Source: Gammaproteobacteria bacterium (lineage in GTDB: Bacteria; Pseudomonadota; Gammaproteobacteria; Diplorickettsiales; Diplorickettsiaceae). Taken from it: 62,934 nt of DNA. The DNA is taken from the NCBI GenBank assembly GCA_005877695.1, contig VBOA01000010.1, forward strand, positions 11,965 through 74,898, written 5' to 3'. Positions within the stretch are counted from its first letter, which is position 1. The number at the start of each line of letters is the position of its first letter. A program made the translations under genes and the position numbers. Shown in pieces: positions 17,165 through 26,259 of this stretch. The notes under the pieces were generated by a model. The model was not told the DNA's origin. It did not search any database and saw nothing but the letters and a program-made list of their open reading frames with translations.

Positions 17165-17737
17165 ATGGTAAAAACTGCTAAAAACCCTGCATTTATTATT
17201 CTGGACCGGGATGGTGTGATTAATTTTGAATCCAAGGATTATATTAAGACCCCTAAGGAATGGTTACCGATTCCGGGTAGTTTGGAAGCTATTAGCTTAT
17301 TGACCAAGGCGGGCTATACGATTGCGGTGGCGACCAATCAATCGGGTGTTGGTCGTGGGTTTTACACTGAGACAGATTTAGCACTTATCCACCAAAAGAT
17401 GTTGGATAGTATAGCAGCGTTGGGCGGTAAGGTGGATAAAGTGTTTTATTGTCCCCATCATCCGGAAGACCATTGCAGTTGTCGTAAGCCAGGGATTGGT
17501 TTATTCGAACAAATTGCTGACTATTATCAACTCGATTTAAAAGGCATTTTCGCCATTGGGGATTCTTTACGGGATATCAAAGCCGCATTGAAAGTGGGTT
17601 GTGAGCCTATCTTAGTTTTAACGGGTAATGGCGAGCAAACACTATTAAATAACCGCGAACTAGCGGATGAGATTCCGGTATTTCCCGATCTATTAAGTGC
17701 TGTACAAAAATTATTACAGGAAGAACAGCATGTCTAA
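17165..17737 (+). CDS. gmhB: D-glycero-beta-D-manno-heptose-1,7-bisphosphate 7-phosphatase
   Basis: HAD-family phosphatase of 190 aa making heptose 1-phosphate for the LPS inner core. The catalytic DRDGVIN is at residue 14, the second motif is ATNQSGVGRG, and the zinc-binding loop CPHHPEDHCSCRKP and motif IV GDSLRDIKAA are present. An AAGGAT SD precedes ATG 17165. It overlaps radA by 8 bp. Presence of GmhB implies an LPS heptose core, in keeping with the lipid A and polysaccharide genes elsewhere in the window. Confidence 0.94.
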   Translation: MVKTAKNPAFIILDRDGVINFESKDYIKTPKEWLPIPGSLEAISLLTKAGYTIAVATNQSGVGRGFYTETDLALIHQKMLDSIAALGGKVDKVFYCPHHPEDHCSCRKPGIGLFEQIADYYQLDLKGIFAIGDSLRDIKAALKVGCEPILVLTGNGEQTLLNNRELADEIPVFPDLLSAVQKLLQEEQHV

Positions 17738-19118
17738 GCCAAAACGTATCTATAGTTGTCAATCCTGCGGCGGACAGTTCTTACAATGGTCCGGTCAATG
17801 TGGTGAATGCCAAGCCTGGAATAGTTTATTAGAAGAGTGCAGCTCTTCCTCATCACGCGTGCTGGCGGGGGGGAAGGGTTATGCTGCGGCTGATGCCAAA
17901 ATAACGGATTTAGATAATATACGGTTTAGTGAAATTGAGCGATTTTCCTCAAGGATAAAAGAATTAGATAGAGTTTTAGGCGGAGGGATAGTCCCCGGTT
18001 CAGTGATTCTTATGGGGGGCGATCCCGGTATAGGAAAGTCGACCTTATTATTACAAAGCCTTTGCCAGTTGAGTGAGCATCAGACAGTGCTTTACATTAC
18101 TGGAGAAGAATCATTACAACAGGTTGCTTTACGTGCTCAGCGCTTAGAATTACCCCAAAAGAACATTCGTTTGCTGACTGAAACGCGCATTGAAAGTATT
18201 TTAATGCATGCCTTACAAGAAAAGCCCCAGGTTTTGGTCATTGACTCAATACAAACCATGCATACTGATTTACTGCAGTCGGCGTCAGGTGCAGTAGGGC
18301 AAGTACGTGAAAGCGCTATGCAATTGACGCGCTTGGCCAAACAAACTGGTATTGCCTTATTTTTAGTGGGCCATGTGACTAAGGATGGAACCCTAGCAGG
18401 CCCTCGTGTTTTGGAACATATGGTGGATACCGTTTTGTATTTTGAAGGGGAAGCGGATAGTCGGCACCGTTTGATACGATCGGTAAAAAATCGTTTTGGT
18501 GCAGTTAACGAATTAGGTGTGTTTGTCATGACCGAGAAAGGTCTGCGCGAAGTTAGCAACCCTTCAGCTATGCTTTTGTCGCGATCTGGCTTAACCGTTT
18601 CAGGTAGTTTAGTGACGGCGACCTGGCAGGGTAGTCGTCCGCTATTGGTCGAAGTACAAGCCTTGGTAGATAATAGTCATTTAGGTAATCCACGGCGAGT
18701 GACGGTAGGTTTAGAAAGTAATCGTCTCGCCATGTTGTTAGCTGTCCTGCATCGGCATGCCGGTATTATGACCTATGATCAAGATGTCTTTATTAATGTG
18801 GTTGGAGGCGTACGTTTATTGGAGACCAGTGCGGATTTACCAGTTTTATTAGCGGTGTTATCGAGTTTACGCAATAAACCTTTTCCTGAGGATTGTTTGG
18901 TATTTGGTGAGGTTGGTTTATCAGGAGAAATCCGTCCAGTACCCAATGGTCAAGAACGTTTGCGTGATGCCGCTAAACATGGCTTTAAATCCGCAATTAT
19001 TCCTAGGGCCAATATGAGCAAGCAAGTAATTGAGGGCATGACGGTTTTTCCTGTGGCACAATTAACAGAAGCATTAGACACAGCACGCCAGATGGGAATG
19101 CTTGAAAATATAAAATAA
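17730..19118 (+). CDS. radA: DNA repair protein RadA
   Basis: RecA-like ATPase and branch-migration helicase for homologous recombination, 462 aa. The zinc finger CQSCGGQFLQWSGQCGEC opens the protein, followed by Walker A GGDPGIGKST, the RadA-specific KNRFG motif, and a C-terminal Lon-protease-like domain (VFGEVGLSGEIRPV). I place the start at ATG 17730, whose product begins MSKPKRIYSC as in the family and which has an SD (ACAGGAAG). A start at 17697 would add 11 unrelated residues. It overlaps gmhB by 8 bp. Confidence 0.95.
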   Translation: MSKPKRIYSCQSCGGQFLQWSGQCGECQAWNSLLEECSSSSSRVLAGGKGYAAADAKITDLDNIRFSEIERFSSRIKELDRVLGGGIVPGSVILMGGDPGIGKSTLLLQSLCQLSEHQTVLYITGEESLQQVALRAQRLELPQKNIRLLTETRIESILMHALQEKPQVLVIDSIQTMHTDLLQSASGAVGQVRESAMQLTRLAKQTGIALFLVGHVTKDGTLAGPRVLEHMVDTVLYFEGEADSRHRLIRSVKNRFGAVNELGVFVMTEKGLREVSNPSAMLLSRSGLTVSGSLVTATWQGSRPLLVEVQALVDNSHLGNPRRVTVGLESNRLAMLLAVLHRHAGIMTYDQDVFINVVGGVRLLETSADLPVLLAVLSSLRNKPFPEDCLVFGEVGLSGEIRPVPNGQERLRDAAKHGFKSAIIPRANMSKQVIEGMTVFPVAQLTEALDTARQMGMLENIK

Positions 19119-19193
19119 ACTAAAAAATTATTGTATTATTTAATGCTTGAAGATCGAGTAGATTAAAAAATAATAGGATGGATTTGGAATTTT

Positions 19194-20312
19194 ATGAAAA
19201 TTTTACTATTGGGTAATAGTCTGAATACTATGATCCAATTTCGTTGGGATATAATAAAATATTTAGCTAAAACTCATCAAGTTTACATTGTCTGTCCTTT
19301 AGACAAAAAAAATTATCAATTGAACTTTCAATATACGAATGTTTTTTTCTTTGATATTACTTTTTGTCGATCCATCAATGTATTTAAAGATTTTGCAACT
19401 CTCATCCAATTTTCAAAAATCATAAAAAAGATTAATCCTGACGTTATTTTTTCATACTCCTTGAAATCTAGTTTTTTTTCTATGTTGGGTAATTGGAAAA
19501 TACCCAATTATTATTTTATTACGGGTTTGGGTAGTAGTCTTATTAATAAGTATAAATTTTTTATTGATAAAATCCTTTATCTATTAATGCATCTGCGAAA
19601 ATTAATCATTACACATCAAGATTTTTTTATTTTTTTAAATACGGATGACCGAGATTATTTTATTCAAAAAGGCTTTTGCCTACAAAAATACGCTAAGGTT
19701 TTTCCTGGAGAAGGGGTGAATCTAGAATTTTTTAAATTCTCGCCTATTAATGAACATCCAAAAACTATTTCTTTTTTGTTTATCGGTCGATTGATTAAAG
19801 ATAAAGGTATTATTGAGCTAATGGAGGCCTGTAAACAGTTAAAAAATAATCACATTCCTTTTAAATGTACCGTTATTGCGCCTTACGATCCATATAATCC
19901 TACCAGTTTACATGCGATGGATTTAAACGATTTTCAAAAAGTGGGTATTCATTATTTATCCTTTGTGGAGGACGTCAGGACTTATATTAAGGACTGCGAT
20001 GTATTTATTCTGCCAAGTTATTCAGAAGGTTTACCTAGAGTATTACTTGAAAGTATGGCTATCGGCAGAACGATTATTACTACCAATACACATGGTTGTA
20101 GAGAGTTGGTTAGCGATGACAATGGATTAGTCGTGAAGGTGAAAGACTCTCAAAGCTTGTATGATGCGATGCTTTGTATGTCAATGAAAACCAAACAAGC
20201 CTTGAGTCAGCTTGGTTTAGCGGGATATAAAAAGGTTAAAGAACACTATTCTTTAGCTAACGTAATAAATAGTTATCAAAGGTTAATAGAGAATAGAGTA
20301 AATAAAGAATAG
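19194..20312 (+). CDS. Family-4 glycosyltransferase (PglA/CapM-like)
   Basis: GT-B fold sugar transferase, 372 aa. The N-terminal domain has NPDVIFSYSLKSS and ITGLGSSLINKY, the latter typical of transferases acting on undecaprenyl-linked glycans. The C-terminal donor domain has FIGRLIKDKGIIELMEA and the EX7E region PSYSEGLPRVLLESMA. It opens a polysaccharide island and is AT-rich relative to radA. Its last 56 bp overlap the convergent gene ending at 20257. Donor and acceptor sugars cannot be read from sequence. Confidence 0.88.
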   Translation: MKILLLGNSLNTMIQFRWDIIKYLAKTHQVYIVCPLDKKNYQLNFQYTNVFFFDITFCRSINVFKDFATLIQFSKIIKKINPDVIFSYSLKSSFFSMLGNWKIPNYYFITGLGSSLINKYKFFIDKILYLLMHLRKLIITHQDFFIFLNTDDRDYFIQKGFCLQKYAKVFPGEGVNLEFFKFSPINEHPKTISFLFIGRLIKDKGIIELMEACKQLKNNHIPFKCTVIAPYDPYNPTSLHAMDLNDFQKVGIHYLSFVEDVRTYIKDCDVFILPSYSEGLPRVLLESMAIGRTIITTNTHGCRELVSDDNGLVVKVKDSQSLYDAMLCMSMKTKQALSQLGLAGYKKVKEHYSLANVINSYQRLIENRVNKE

Positions 20313-21525
20313 GTAATGCTCGAAGAAACGGCTTAGGAAGCTTATTATATAAATAACCGCTAATCCAAGCGGATTCCTTAAGCGCTTTTATCCAAGTTGT
20401 TTTAGATTTAATTGAGAAGCTAGTTTGATCAGTTATATCTGAAGGATAAGCTTGTGTAGCATTGCCTAGACCAAACTCCTCATCAAATTTATGGTTATGA
20501 TAAACAAATAATTGAAACATTTGTGGGTTCCATATGATTTTCCTAGCAATTTTCTTACATTTTCTATATCTGAATTTTTTATTTAATGTGTAAAACGCTA
20601 AATTGTCTAGAACAGATTGTTGGAAGGTTTCTATTATTTTTTCTATGACAATTTTTTCAGGTTTATAGTGTTGGGTTTCTGGTAATGCTTTATGATCCTC
20701 ATCAAGCCTATATCTTTTTACTGATCCTAGCGCTGGTGTACATAACATTTCCAAGGGTAATACAAATCGCATTAAACTTGTTAGCGGTTGAATAATTCCA
20801 CCCATATTGGCATTAAACAAAAAAGCCTTTTTTAAATGATTAGCAGAAATAAATTTTCCTCTAAAACGATGTAAACCTAAATAGAAACCATAGATGGTTT
20901 TTTCTGGAAAAATTAAACTAAGATTATCTTGTATACTGCCACGCCAGCCAATATCTACTATACCTATCGTCCTATCATTTAAAAAATCATTTTGTTTAAG
21001 ATAGTTGGTTAATAATTCTTTTTTAGCCACGATTGTTTTTTTAATAATGGAATTTACAATACTGTTGTTCAAAAATTGTTTAAAAATAAGATTATTAGTT
21101 ATGTTAGAAATTTTTTGGTCAAAATTTCCAGAAAATTTCTCTTGGTATATTTTTGATAAGGTTTCATCTTCGATATCCAGCGATCTAAAAAATGCTCGAG
21201 GTGATTGATGTGGATAGATATTCCATAAACGTTGAAAAGGATTTTCTTGATCAATGTTAACTGACGGTAAAAAAGTTGCAATTCGACTGACTGAAAGTAG
21301 ATGACATTCGATATTAGGGTACAGATTAAATTTTTTTTGCAACGCTTTTACTAATTCGATAAAAAAAGCACCTTCTCGAGTAAAAAAAAATAATTTTTTT
21401 AAATTTTGTTGATGACAATGATAAAGTAACCAATACGAAAATTCATGAAATAAAAAACTCCATTTTTTAGCATAGAATTCGGTGTCGGCAATCAGTAGCT
21501 TATTATCTATATTTATTTTTTGCAT
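20257..21525 (-). CDS. Stand-alone FTREG/DIGW-module protein of the polysaccharide island
   Basis: Function unknown; 422 aa from ATG 21525, directly after galE. A longer frame would need a TTG at 21561 inside galE. It shares a module with the HAD-fusion protein at 23750-25780: KKLFFFTREG (48-52) followed by a serine/arginine strand (LLSVSR), then DIGWRGSIQDNL (191 onward) and a YGFYLGL strand. It has no HAD domain of its own. The FTREG signature and DIGW motif are known from COG5610-type proteins in polysaccharide clusters. A role in capsule or O-antigen modification is inferred from context. No clear SD before 21525. Confidence 0.6.
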   Translation of the reverse strand: MQKINIDNKLLIADTEFYAKKWSFLFHEFSYWLLYHCHQQNLKKLFFFTREGAFFIELVKALQKKFNLYPNIECHLLSVSRIATFLPSVNIDQENPFQRLWNIYPHQSPRAFFRSLDIEDETLSKIYQEKFSGNFDQKISNITNNLIFKQFLNNSIVNSIIKKTIVAKKELLTNYLKQNDFLNDRTIGIVDIGWRGSIQDNLSLIFPEKTIYGFYLGLHRFRGKFISANHLKKAFLFNANMGGIIQPLTSLMRFVLPLEMLCTPALGSVKRYRLDEDHKALPETQHYKPEKIVIEKIIETFQQSVLDNLAFYTLNKKFRYRKCKKIARKIIWNPQMFQLFVYHNHKFDEEFGLGNATQAYPSDITDQTSFSIKSKTTWIKALKESAWISGYLYNKLPKPFLRALPILYLLYSLLTFDNYLLR

Positions 21526-21529
21526 GTTT

Positions 21530-22522
21530 TTATATTTTATATAGTTTTTTATTCCATGCAATTTCCGAAAGAATAATCTCCTTATAAGGATTTTGAAATA
21601 AAGATGTCCAAGCTAACGATTTTATAAGCGTGTTGTCGGCCACTGAATAGGGAATATCACCGTTTCTTCGATTCCCAATCGTATAGCATAATGGGAGATC
21701 AGATAGAGAGTTGATGAGTTGAATTAATTCAAGAATGGATAAACCTTTTCCATAACCCACATTAAGGATTAAATTTTTTTGTTGGGTCGAGGAATAAAAA
21801 CAAGTGATAGCCATACTATGGGCATTAGCGATATCCATGACATGAATATAATCTCTTACACAGGTGCCATCGGGTGTATCGAAATCATTACCATTGACAG
21901 TAATACTAAATTTATTTAGAGCGATATGACGACAAATGAGTGGAATGAGTGCCCCTGATTTTCGATTAAAATTACCGACCCTTAATGATTGATCATGGCC
22001 TGCGACATTAAAATATCGCAATATAGTGAGTTGCATAGCATATTGCTGGGCAAAATGACTTAACGCTAATTCAGTGATATATTTAGATTTCCCATAGGGA
22101 TGCATGGGATAAAGGTTTTGATTTTCATGGACAGTGGGTTGAGTTGTTTCTCCGTAGACCGCAGCTGTGGATGAAAAAATAAAATGCTTAACAGCCTGTT
22201 GACCACAAACTTTTATTAAATTAATGGAATTCAATAAATTTTCCTCATAGTACAGTTCTGGATGCTGAATAGATTCTTCAACTGAGGTTTTGGCGGCAAG
22301 ATGCATAACAATATCAACCGGGTGCCGATTAAATACAGCTGCTAAAAAATTATTATCTGCAATATCGCCTATTTCATAAATAACCTCTTCTAACATATTA
22401 TCACGATGGCCGGTCGATAGATTGTCGATAACGATAATCTTGAATCCTTGTTTTTTAAGTAATAACGCAATGTGGCTACCTATATAACCACATCCACCGG
22501 TAATTAAAATATTGCTATTCAT
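21530..22522 (-). CDS. galE: UDP-glucose 4-epimerase
   Basis: Short-chain dehydrogenase interconverting UDP-glucose and UDP-galactose, 330 aa. The NAD motif GGCGYIGSHIALLL opens the protein. The catalytic YGKSK lies near residue 145 with S in FSSTAAVYGE. RYFNVAGHD and the C-terminal NVGYGKGLSILEL are typical. I start at ATG 22522 (MNSNILITGG), with CAGG upstream; a frame from 22552 adds 10 unrelated residues. It overlaps the preceding glycosyltransferase by 8 bp. Supplies galactose-type nucleotide sugar to the island. Confidence 0.94.
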   Translation of the reverse strand: MNSNILITGGCGYIGSHIALLLKKQGFKIIVIDNLSTGHRDNMLEEVIYEIGDIADNNFLAAVFNRHPVDIVMHLAAKTSVEESIQHPELYYEENLLNSINLIKVCGQQAVKHFIFSSTAAVYGETTQPTVHENQNLYPMHPYGKSKYITELALSHFAQQYAMQLTILRYFNVAGHDQSLRVGNFNRKSGALIPLICRHIALNKFSITVNGNDFDTPDGTCVRDYIHVMDIANAHSMAITCFYSSTQQKNLILNVGYGKGLSILELIQLINSLSDLPLCYTIGNRRNGDIPYSVADNTLIKSLAWTSLFQNPYKEIILSEIAWNKKLYKI

Positions 22523-23753
22523 ATTTGTAACCTGACTTACTGCGCGTTGCATAATAGATTTTTCTAAGAATATTATTTAATTTTAGATTTTTTTTTAATA
22601 AATATTTCAATATTGATTTTGTTTTATTAGTTATTTGATAGGAAAAGGGTTGTTTATTTATAGCTATCTCGTATTGCTTATAGGCTGCAGTTATTTTGTT
22701 ATTTATTGCTTGGCGATGCTGTTGGAGTGAAGTATTAAATATAGTATTTAAAGCCCGGTGAAATTTGCTACTCGATTGTTCCCAACTTAACCACAATTTG
22801 GCCGTTTCTAAAGCACCCGCTTTAAGTTTATTTAAAAATTTTTGATCATTAATTAAAAGCTGTATTGCAGCAATCACACTCTCTTCATCATCTGTTTTCA
22901 CTACAATTCCATTGTAATTGTTTTTAATATATTCATCATGGCCTGTTACATCATAAACAATACAAGTTCCTCCGCAATGAAAAATCTCTAGGGGTGGAGC
23001 AAACATTCCTTCCACATAAGATAATTTAACTAAAATATCACAGGAGCGATAAACTTCAGTAGTTTTTTCAATAGACAAGCAAGAAAAAACTTTATCGACG
23101 TTTTTATAGTGAGAAACTTTACTACTTGTTAACCACCAGAGTTCAATATTGGGGACTGTTGAGCAAAGCTTTAAAGTTTTTTCAGTGTTTTTGAAAGGTA
23201 CACCTAAAGGTCCTTCAACTAAAATACGAAGTTTTTTGTTATTTTTACTCAACAAAGGAAGGGTCTTTTCAGAATAAATATCTTTTCGAATTCCATTATG
23301 TACTAGCTGTGCATGGCTTCCATAATGCGTATAAAGATAATGTTTGATCCAAGTTGCTTCAGTAATGACCGGGATATTAAAAGTATAAGTTGAATTAACA
23401 AGATTGCATAACGGGGTGTCTAATGGATCATAAAATTTTGATTCTATAGACTGGATAAAATAGACAATCTTTTTTGTGTGAAGATTTGGAAGATAAAAAA
23501 TAGTTTTCCACCAGGTGAAAATTGCTAAATCATATTCTTTTTTATTGACATCATTGATAGAGATAAAATCAAGTTGTTTCAAACCGGGATGCCAGAAGTC
23601 ATTGCTTTTCTTTAATGAGATAAATTCTTCAAATTCTATACAAGCTAGTGTGATATTAAGCCCGATGCTTTGCAAATGAAGTGCATGTTGAAAAATGACA
23701 TACGTTCCCCCTGAGATATTTGCGCTACCAATTAAAAATAAAATTTTTTTCAT
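22515..23753 (-). CDS. Family-4-like glycosyltransferase (WsaF-like)
   Basis: GT-B transferase of 412 aa. The N-terminus has ILFLIGSANISGGTYVIFQHA, the glycine-rich acceptor loop. The middle has KKIVYFIQSIESKFYDP, like rhamnosyltransferase WsaF relatives. The donor domain has YVEGMFAPPLEIFHCGGTCIVYDVTGHDEYI with the EX7E-like pair. It is in one operon with the HAD-fusion gene (4-bp overlap at its start) and galE (8-bp overlap at its end). The sugar transferred is unknown. Confidence 0.83.
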   Translation of the reverse strand: MKKILFLIGSANISGGTYVIFQHALHLQSIGLNITLACIEFEEFISLKKSNDFWHPGLKQLDFISINDVNKKEYDLAIFTWWKTIFYLPNLHTKKIVYFIQSIESKFYDPLDTPLCNLVNSTYTFNIPVITEATWIKHYLYTHYGSHAQLVHNGIRKDIYSEKTLPLLSKNNKKLRILVEGPLGVPFKNTEKTLKLCSTVPNIELWWLTSSKVSHYKNVDKVFSCLSIEKTTEVYRSCDILVKLSYVEGMFAPPLEIFHCGGTCIVYDVTGHDEYIKNNYNGIVVKTDDEESVIAAIQLLINDQKFLNKLKAGALETAKLWLSWEQSSSKFHRALNTIFNTSLQQHRQAINNKITAAYKQYEIAINKQPFSYQITNKTKSILKYLLKKNLKLNNILRKIYYATRSKSGYKYE

Positions 23754-25780
23754 CTTTTATATCTCAAAATAGGTTTTAAATATAATAAATAGCATTTAAA
23801 CAAAAATGCTATAAACCCAAGACCTTCTTGTGAAAGTCTCACAGAAAGCCAAAATGTTGACCGTCTATAAATTTTTGGAGATTTTAGTAGCTTAAATAAG
23901 TTTTTAATAGGTGAATTAAATGGTATATCACAGCCTATTTGGCTATAGGTAAATAACCCAAAGTTTTCAAAAAAGTGAATATTAGTAAACCAGTCTATTT
24001 CTTTTTTATTAGGAGAAACTATTTTTAGTTGATTTAAACGCTTTGCATAGTTTTCAATAGAATTTAGGTCTAAGGAATAGTGATCTAATAGCATTAATAT
24101 TTTTAAAAAATTTTCAAATATTTTTTTTTGAATTGGAAATATTTTTTTTAAAAAAATCTTTTCTTCCAAGTCGTTATTTTCTAAATTAACTATTATTTCA
24201 CCATCATCTTTACGTGTATATCCTTCTACGCTACCATGATTTGCGGTTAAAATAAGTTCGAATAAAGAAAGATTTTCAATACAAACCCAAAAATTTTTAT
24301 TTTTTCGCCTAAAATCGAATAAAATACCTTCCTTGGTATTATGTTTATATACAGCACCAGGAGATGCTAAGCCTAAGTAATAACCATGTAAATGCTTTTT
24401 AGGGAAGATTTTATTCAAATTATCCTGAATTGATCCTTTCCAACCAATATCAAATAAAAATAATTTTTTAGCTGTTAAAGAGAAATTTTTATTTTGTAAA
24501 TAACCTAAAAAATTACTTCGTTGTTTTTTTCTAAATTCTTTATAATATTGGATAAATTGCGAATCTTTTTTTAAACGTTTAAAACATTCAGAAGAAGGTA
24601 AATGTGATTGAATAAGTTCGATATCAATGTTTAAGTTATGACATATCTGACTAATTTTTTCTATTTCAAAATTATATGACTTGGCAAATTGCTTAATTGA
24701 TATATTGGTATATTGACGAAAAAGTATGTTAAATTTTTCTTTTTTTAATGGGCCTAGACTGGCAGCCGCAGTTGAACGCCTTGAAACTAATAAATAATCG
24801 GTAGTAATGGGTAGGGGAGTAGATTTACCATTAATAAAGGTTTGATATTGATCAAAAAGATCTTGTAGAAGCTTTCCTTCTCTTGAAAAGAAATATAGTT
24901 TCTTAATTTTATGTTTTATACAGTGGTGATAAATTTTACCTATGACAATTAGTAGTAATAAAGATAAATGATCAAACAGACTATCTTCTGGATGATTAAT
25001 AATTTGTTCAATTTCAGCGATACACTTTTTTTTAGGTAAACATAATTGTTGGTTATAAAATAGTTGTTGCTGTTTTCTTTCTAGATAAAATGCCTTAATT
25101 CCAAACTTTTCAGCCATAACAATATCAGAATTATAATTATCTCCTATCATTACAATATTTGAAGAAGAGCATAATTCTGAATTAGAAATAATGATTTGGT
25201 AAAGCTGACCTGACCGTTTTGTTTTCATAAAGTCACAGGAAACAATCAGGTGATCATAGATATCATGAATATTATGATGAGTTAACATCCTATTGACTAG
25301 ATCACTATTCATATAGAAATCACTTAGCAAAATTATTTTTTTTCCTTTACTTTTCTGTGTTCTTAAAAAATCTACAATTTGAGTATCGGGTATTTGATAC
25401 TGGCATTCGATGGCTAATTCAAGAGCTTGATGTTGAAGATAAAATTCGTTTTTAGGGAGGTAAATTTTTGAGGAATATTTTTTTTTTAGTAATTCATACA
25501 CAGTAGAAACTACAGCGGCATAGTTGAGTTCTTTTTCTCCATAGGAGATTATGGAGCTTTCATAGCAATAGTGTTCTGCTTTTTTTCTAATCTGATAGAA
25601 ATTTTTTGAGGATATTTCAGGAAAGAGAGTGTTTAATCGTACTGCAACAAGTTTTTTGATATTTTCAGGGTGAATTTTTCTACAAATAATAGTATCAAAT
25701 ATGTCAGAAATAACAATATCAATAGAATGATTATCAATTAGAATATTAAGGGGGTTAAGATTTATTTTATCTAATATCAT
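23750..25780 (-). CDS. HAD-phosphatase / FSREG-DIGW fusion protein (COG5610-like)
   Basis: A 676-aa two-part protein. Residues about 20-240 form a HAD domain: DIFDT (nucleophile D26), LLSDFYMNS, and GDNYNSDIVMAEK. Residues about 280-600 carry KKLYFFSREG (298-302), LLVSRRSTAAAS, then LFDIGWKGSIQDNL (DIGW at about 444) and HGYYLGL, the module also found alone at 20257-21525. Start chosen at ATG 25780 because AAAGGAAATCTCG precedes it; upstream ATG 25810 and TTG 25813 lack an SD. First gene of the minus-strand polysaccharide operon. Likely processes a phosphorylated glycan intermediate; this is inference. Confidence 0.72.
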   Translation of the reverse strand: MILDKINLNPLNILIDNHSIDIVISDIFDTIICRKIHPENIKKLVAVRLNTLFPEISSKNFYQIRKKAEHYCYESSIISYGEKELNYAAVVSTVYELLKKKYSSKIYLPKNEFYLQHQALELAIECQYQIPDTQIVDFLRTQKSKGKKIILLSDFYMNSDLVNRMLTHHNIHDIYDHLIVSCDFMKTKRSGQLYQIIISNSELCSSSNIVMIGDNYNSDIVMAEKFGIKAFYLERKQQQLFYNQQLCLPKKKCIAEIEQIINHPEDSLFDHLSLLLLIVIGKIYHHCIKHKIKKLYFFSREGKLLQDLFDQYQTFINGKSTPLPITTDYLLVSRRSTAAASLGPLKKEKFNILFRQYTNISIKQFAKSYNFEIEKISQICHNLNIDIELIQSHLPSSECFKRLKKDSQFIQYYKEFRKKQRSNFLGYLQNKNFSLTAKKLFLFDIGWKGSIQDNLNKIFPKKHLHGYYLGLASPGAVYKHNTKEGILFDFRRKNKNFWVCIENLSLFELILTANHGSVEGYTRKDDGEIIVNLENNDLEEKIFLKKIFPIQKKIFENFLKILMLLDHYSLDLNSIENYAKRLNQLKIVSPNKKEIDWFTNIHFFENFGLFTYSQIGCDIPFNSPIKNLFKLLKSPKIYRRSTFWLSVRLSQEGLGFIAFLFKCYLLYLKPILRYKR

Positions 25781-26038
25781 CGAGATTTCCTTTTTGATAC
25801 AAAAACGCATCAACCTGGCTTACGATAAAAAACTGAATGTAGGTAATTGATGCTGAAGGCTGGTAAATTATGTGGGAATATCGATCATATAATATTATGT
25901 AAACAATCATATTTTAATTTTTTTCTTTTTATTAAACTAATTTTTAAATTTACGTGATTAATCAATGAATATATGATTACGTTAACTTTGGGTGTGAGAA
26001 TCTAACCTATTTCCTAAATGATTTAATTCCAAAGGTTC

Positions 26039-26115
26039 TGGTGGCTATGGGTGGGCTCGAACCACCGACACCAGCATTATGAATGCTGTGCTCTAACCAA
26101 CTGAGCTACATAGCC
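26039..26115 (-). tRNA. tRNA-Met (CAT, elongator)
   Basis: Seventy-seven nt with acceptor GGCTATG/CATAGCC, D-arm GCTCAGTTGGTTAGAGC, anticodon loop TTCATAA (CAT) on stem CAGCA/TGCTG, and T-arm GGTGG TTCGAGC CCACC. The terminal CCA is encoded (26041-26039). It closely matches the E. coli elongator tRNA-Met and lacks the initiator's unpaired first position. Confidence 0.95.
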
Positions 26116-26211
26116 TAAACCTTTTCAATTCCGTTCGACTTAACTGTGCTACTTTCGGCGCGAACCCTACAGCTATATATCGAAACTTTCTAACATAACT
26201 AAAAGTGGCCT

Positions 26212-26241
26212 ATTGTGCTAAAGCCGTGTTGAATCTGTCAA
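26212..26241 (-). promoter_or_regulatory. Promoter of tRNA-Met
   Basis: A perfect -35 TTGACA (26241-26236), 18-nt spacer and CACAAT (26217-26212). It lies right after the yejM stop and would begin a transcript about 90 nt before the tRNA. Confidence 0.5.
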
Positions 26242-26259
26242 GCGCTAAAGTAAAAAAGT

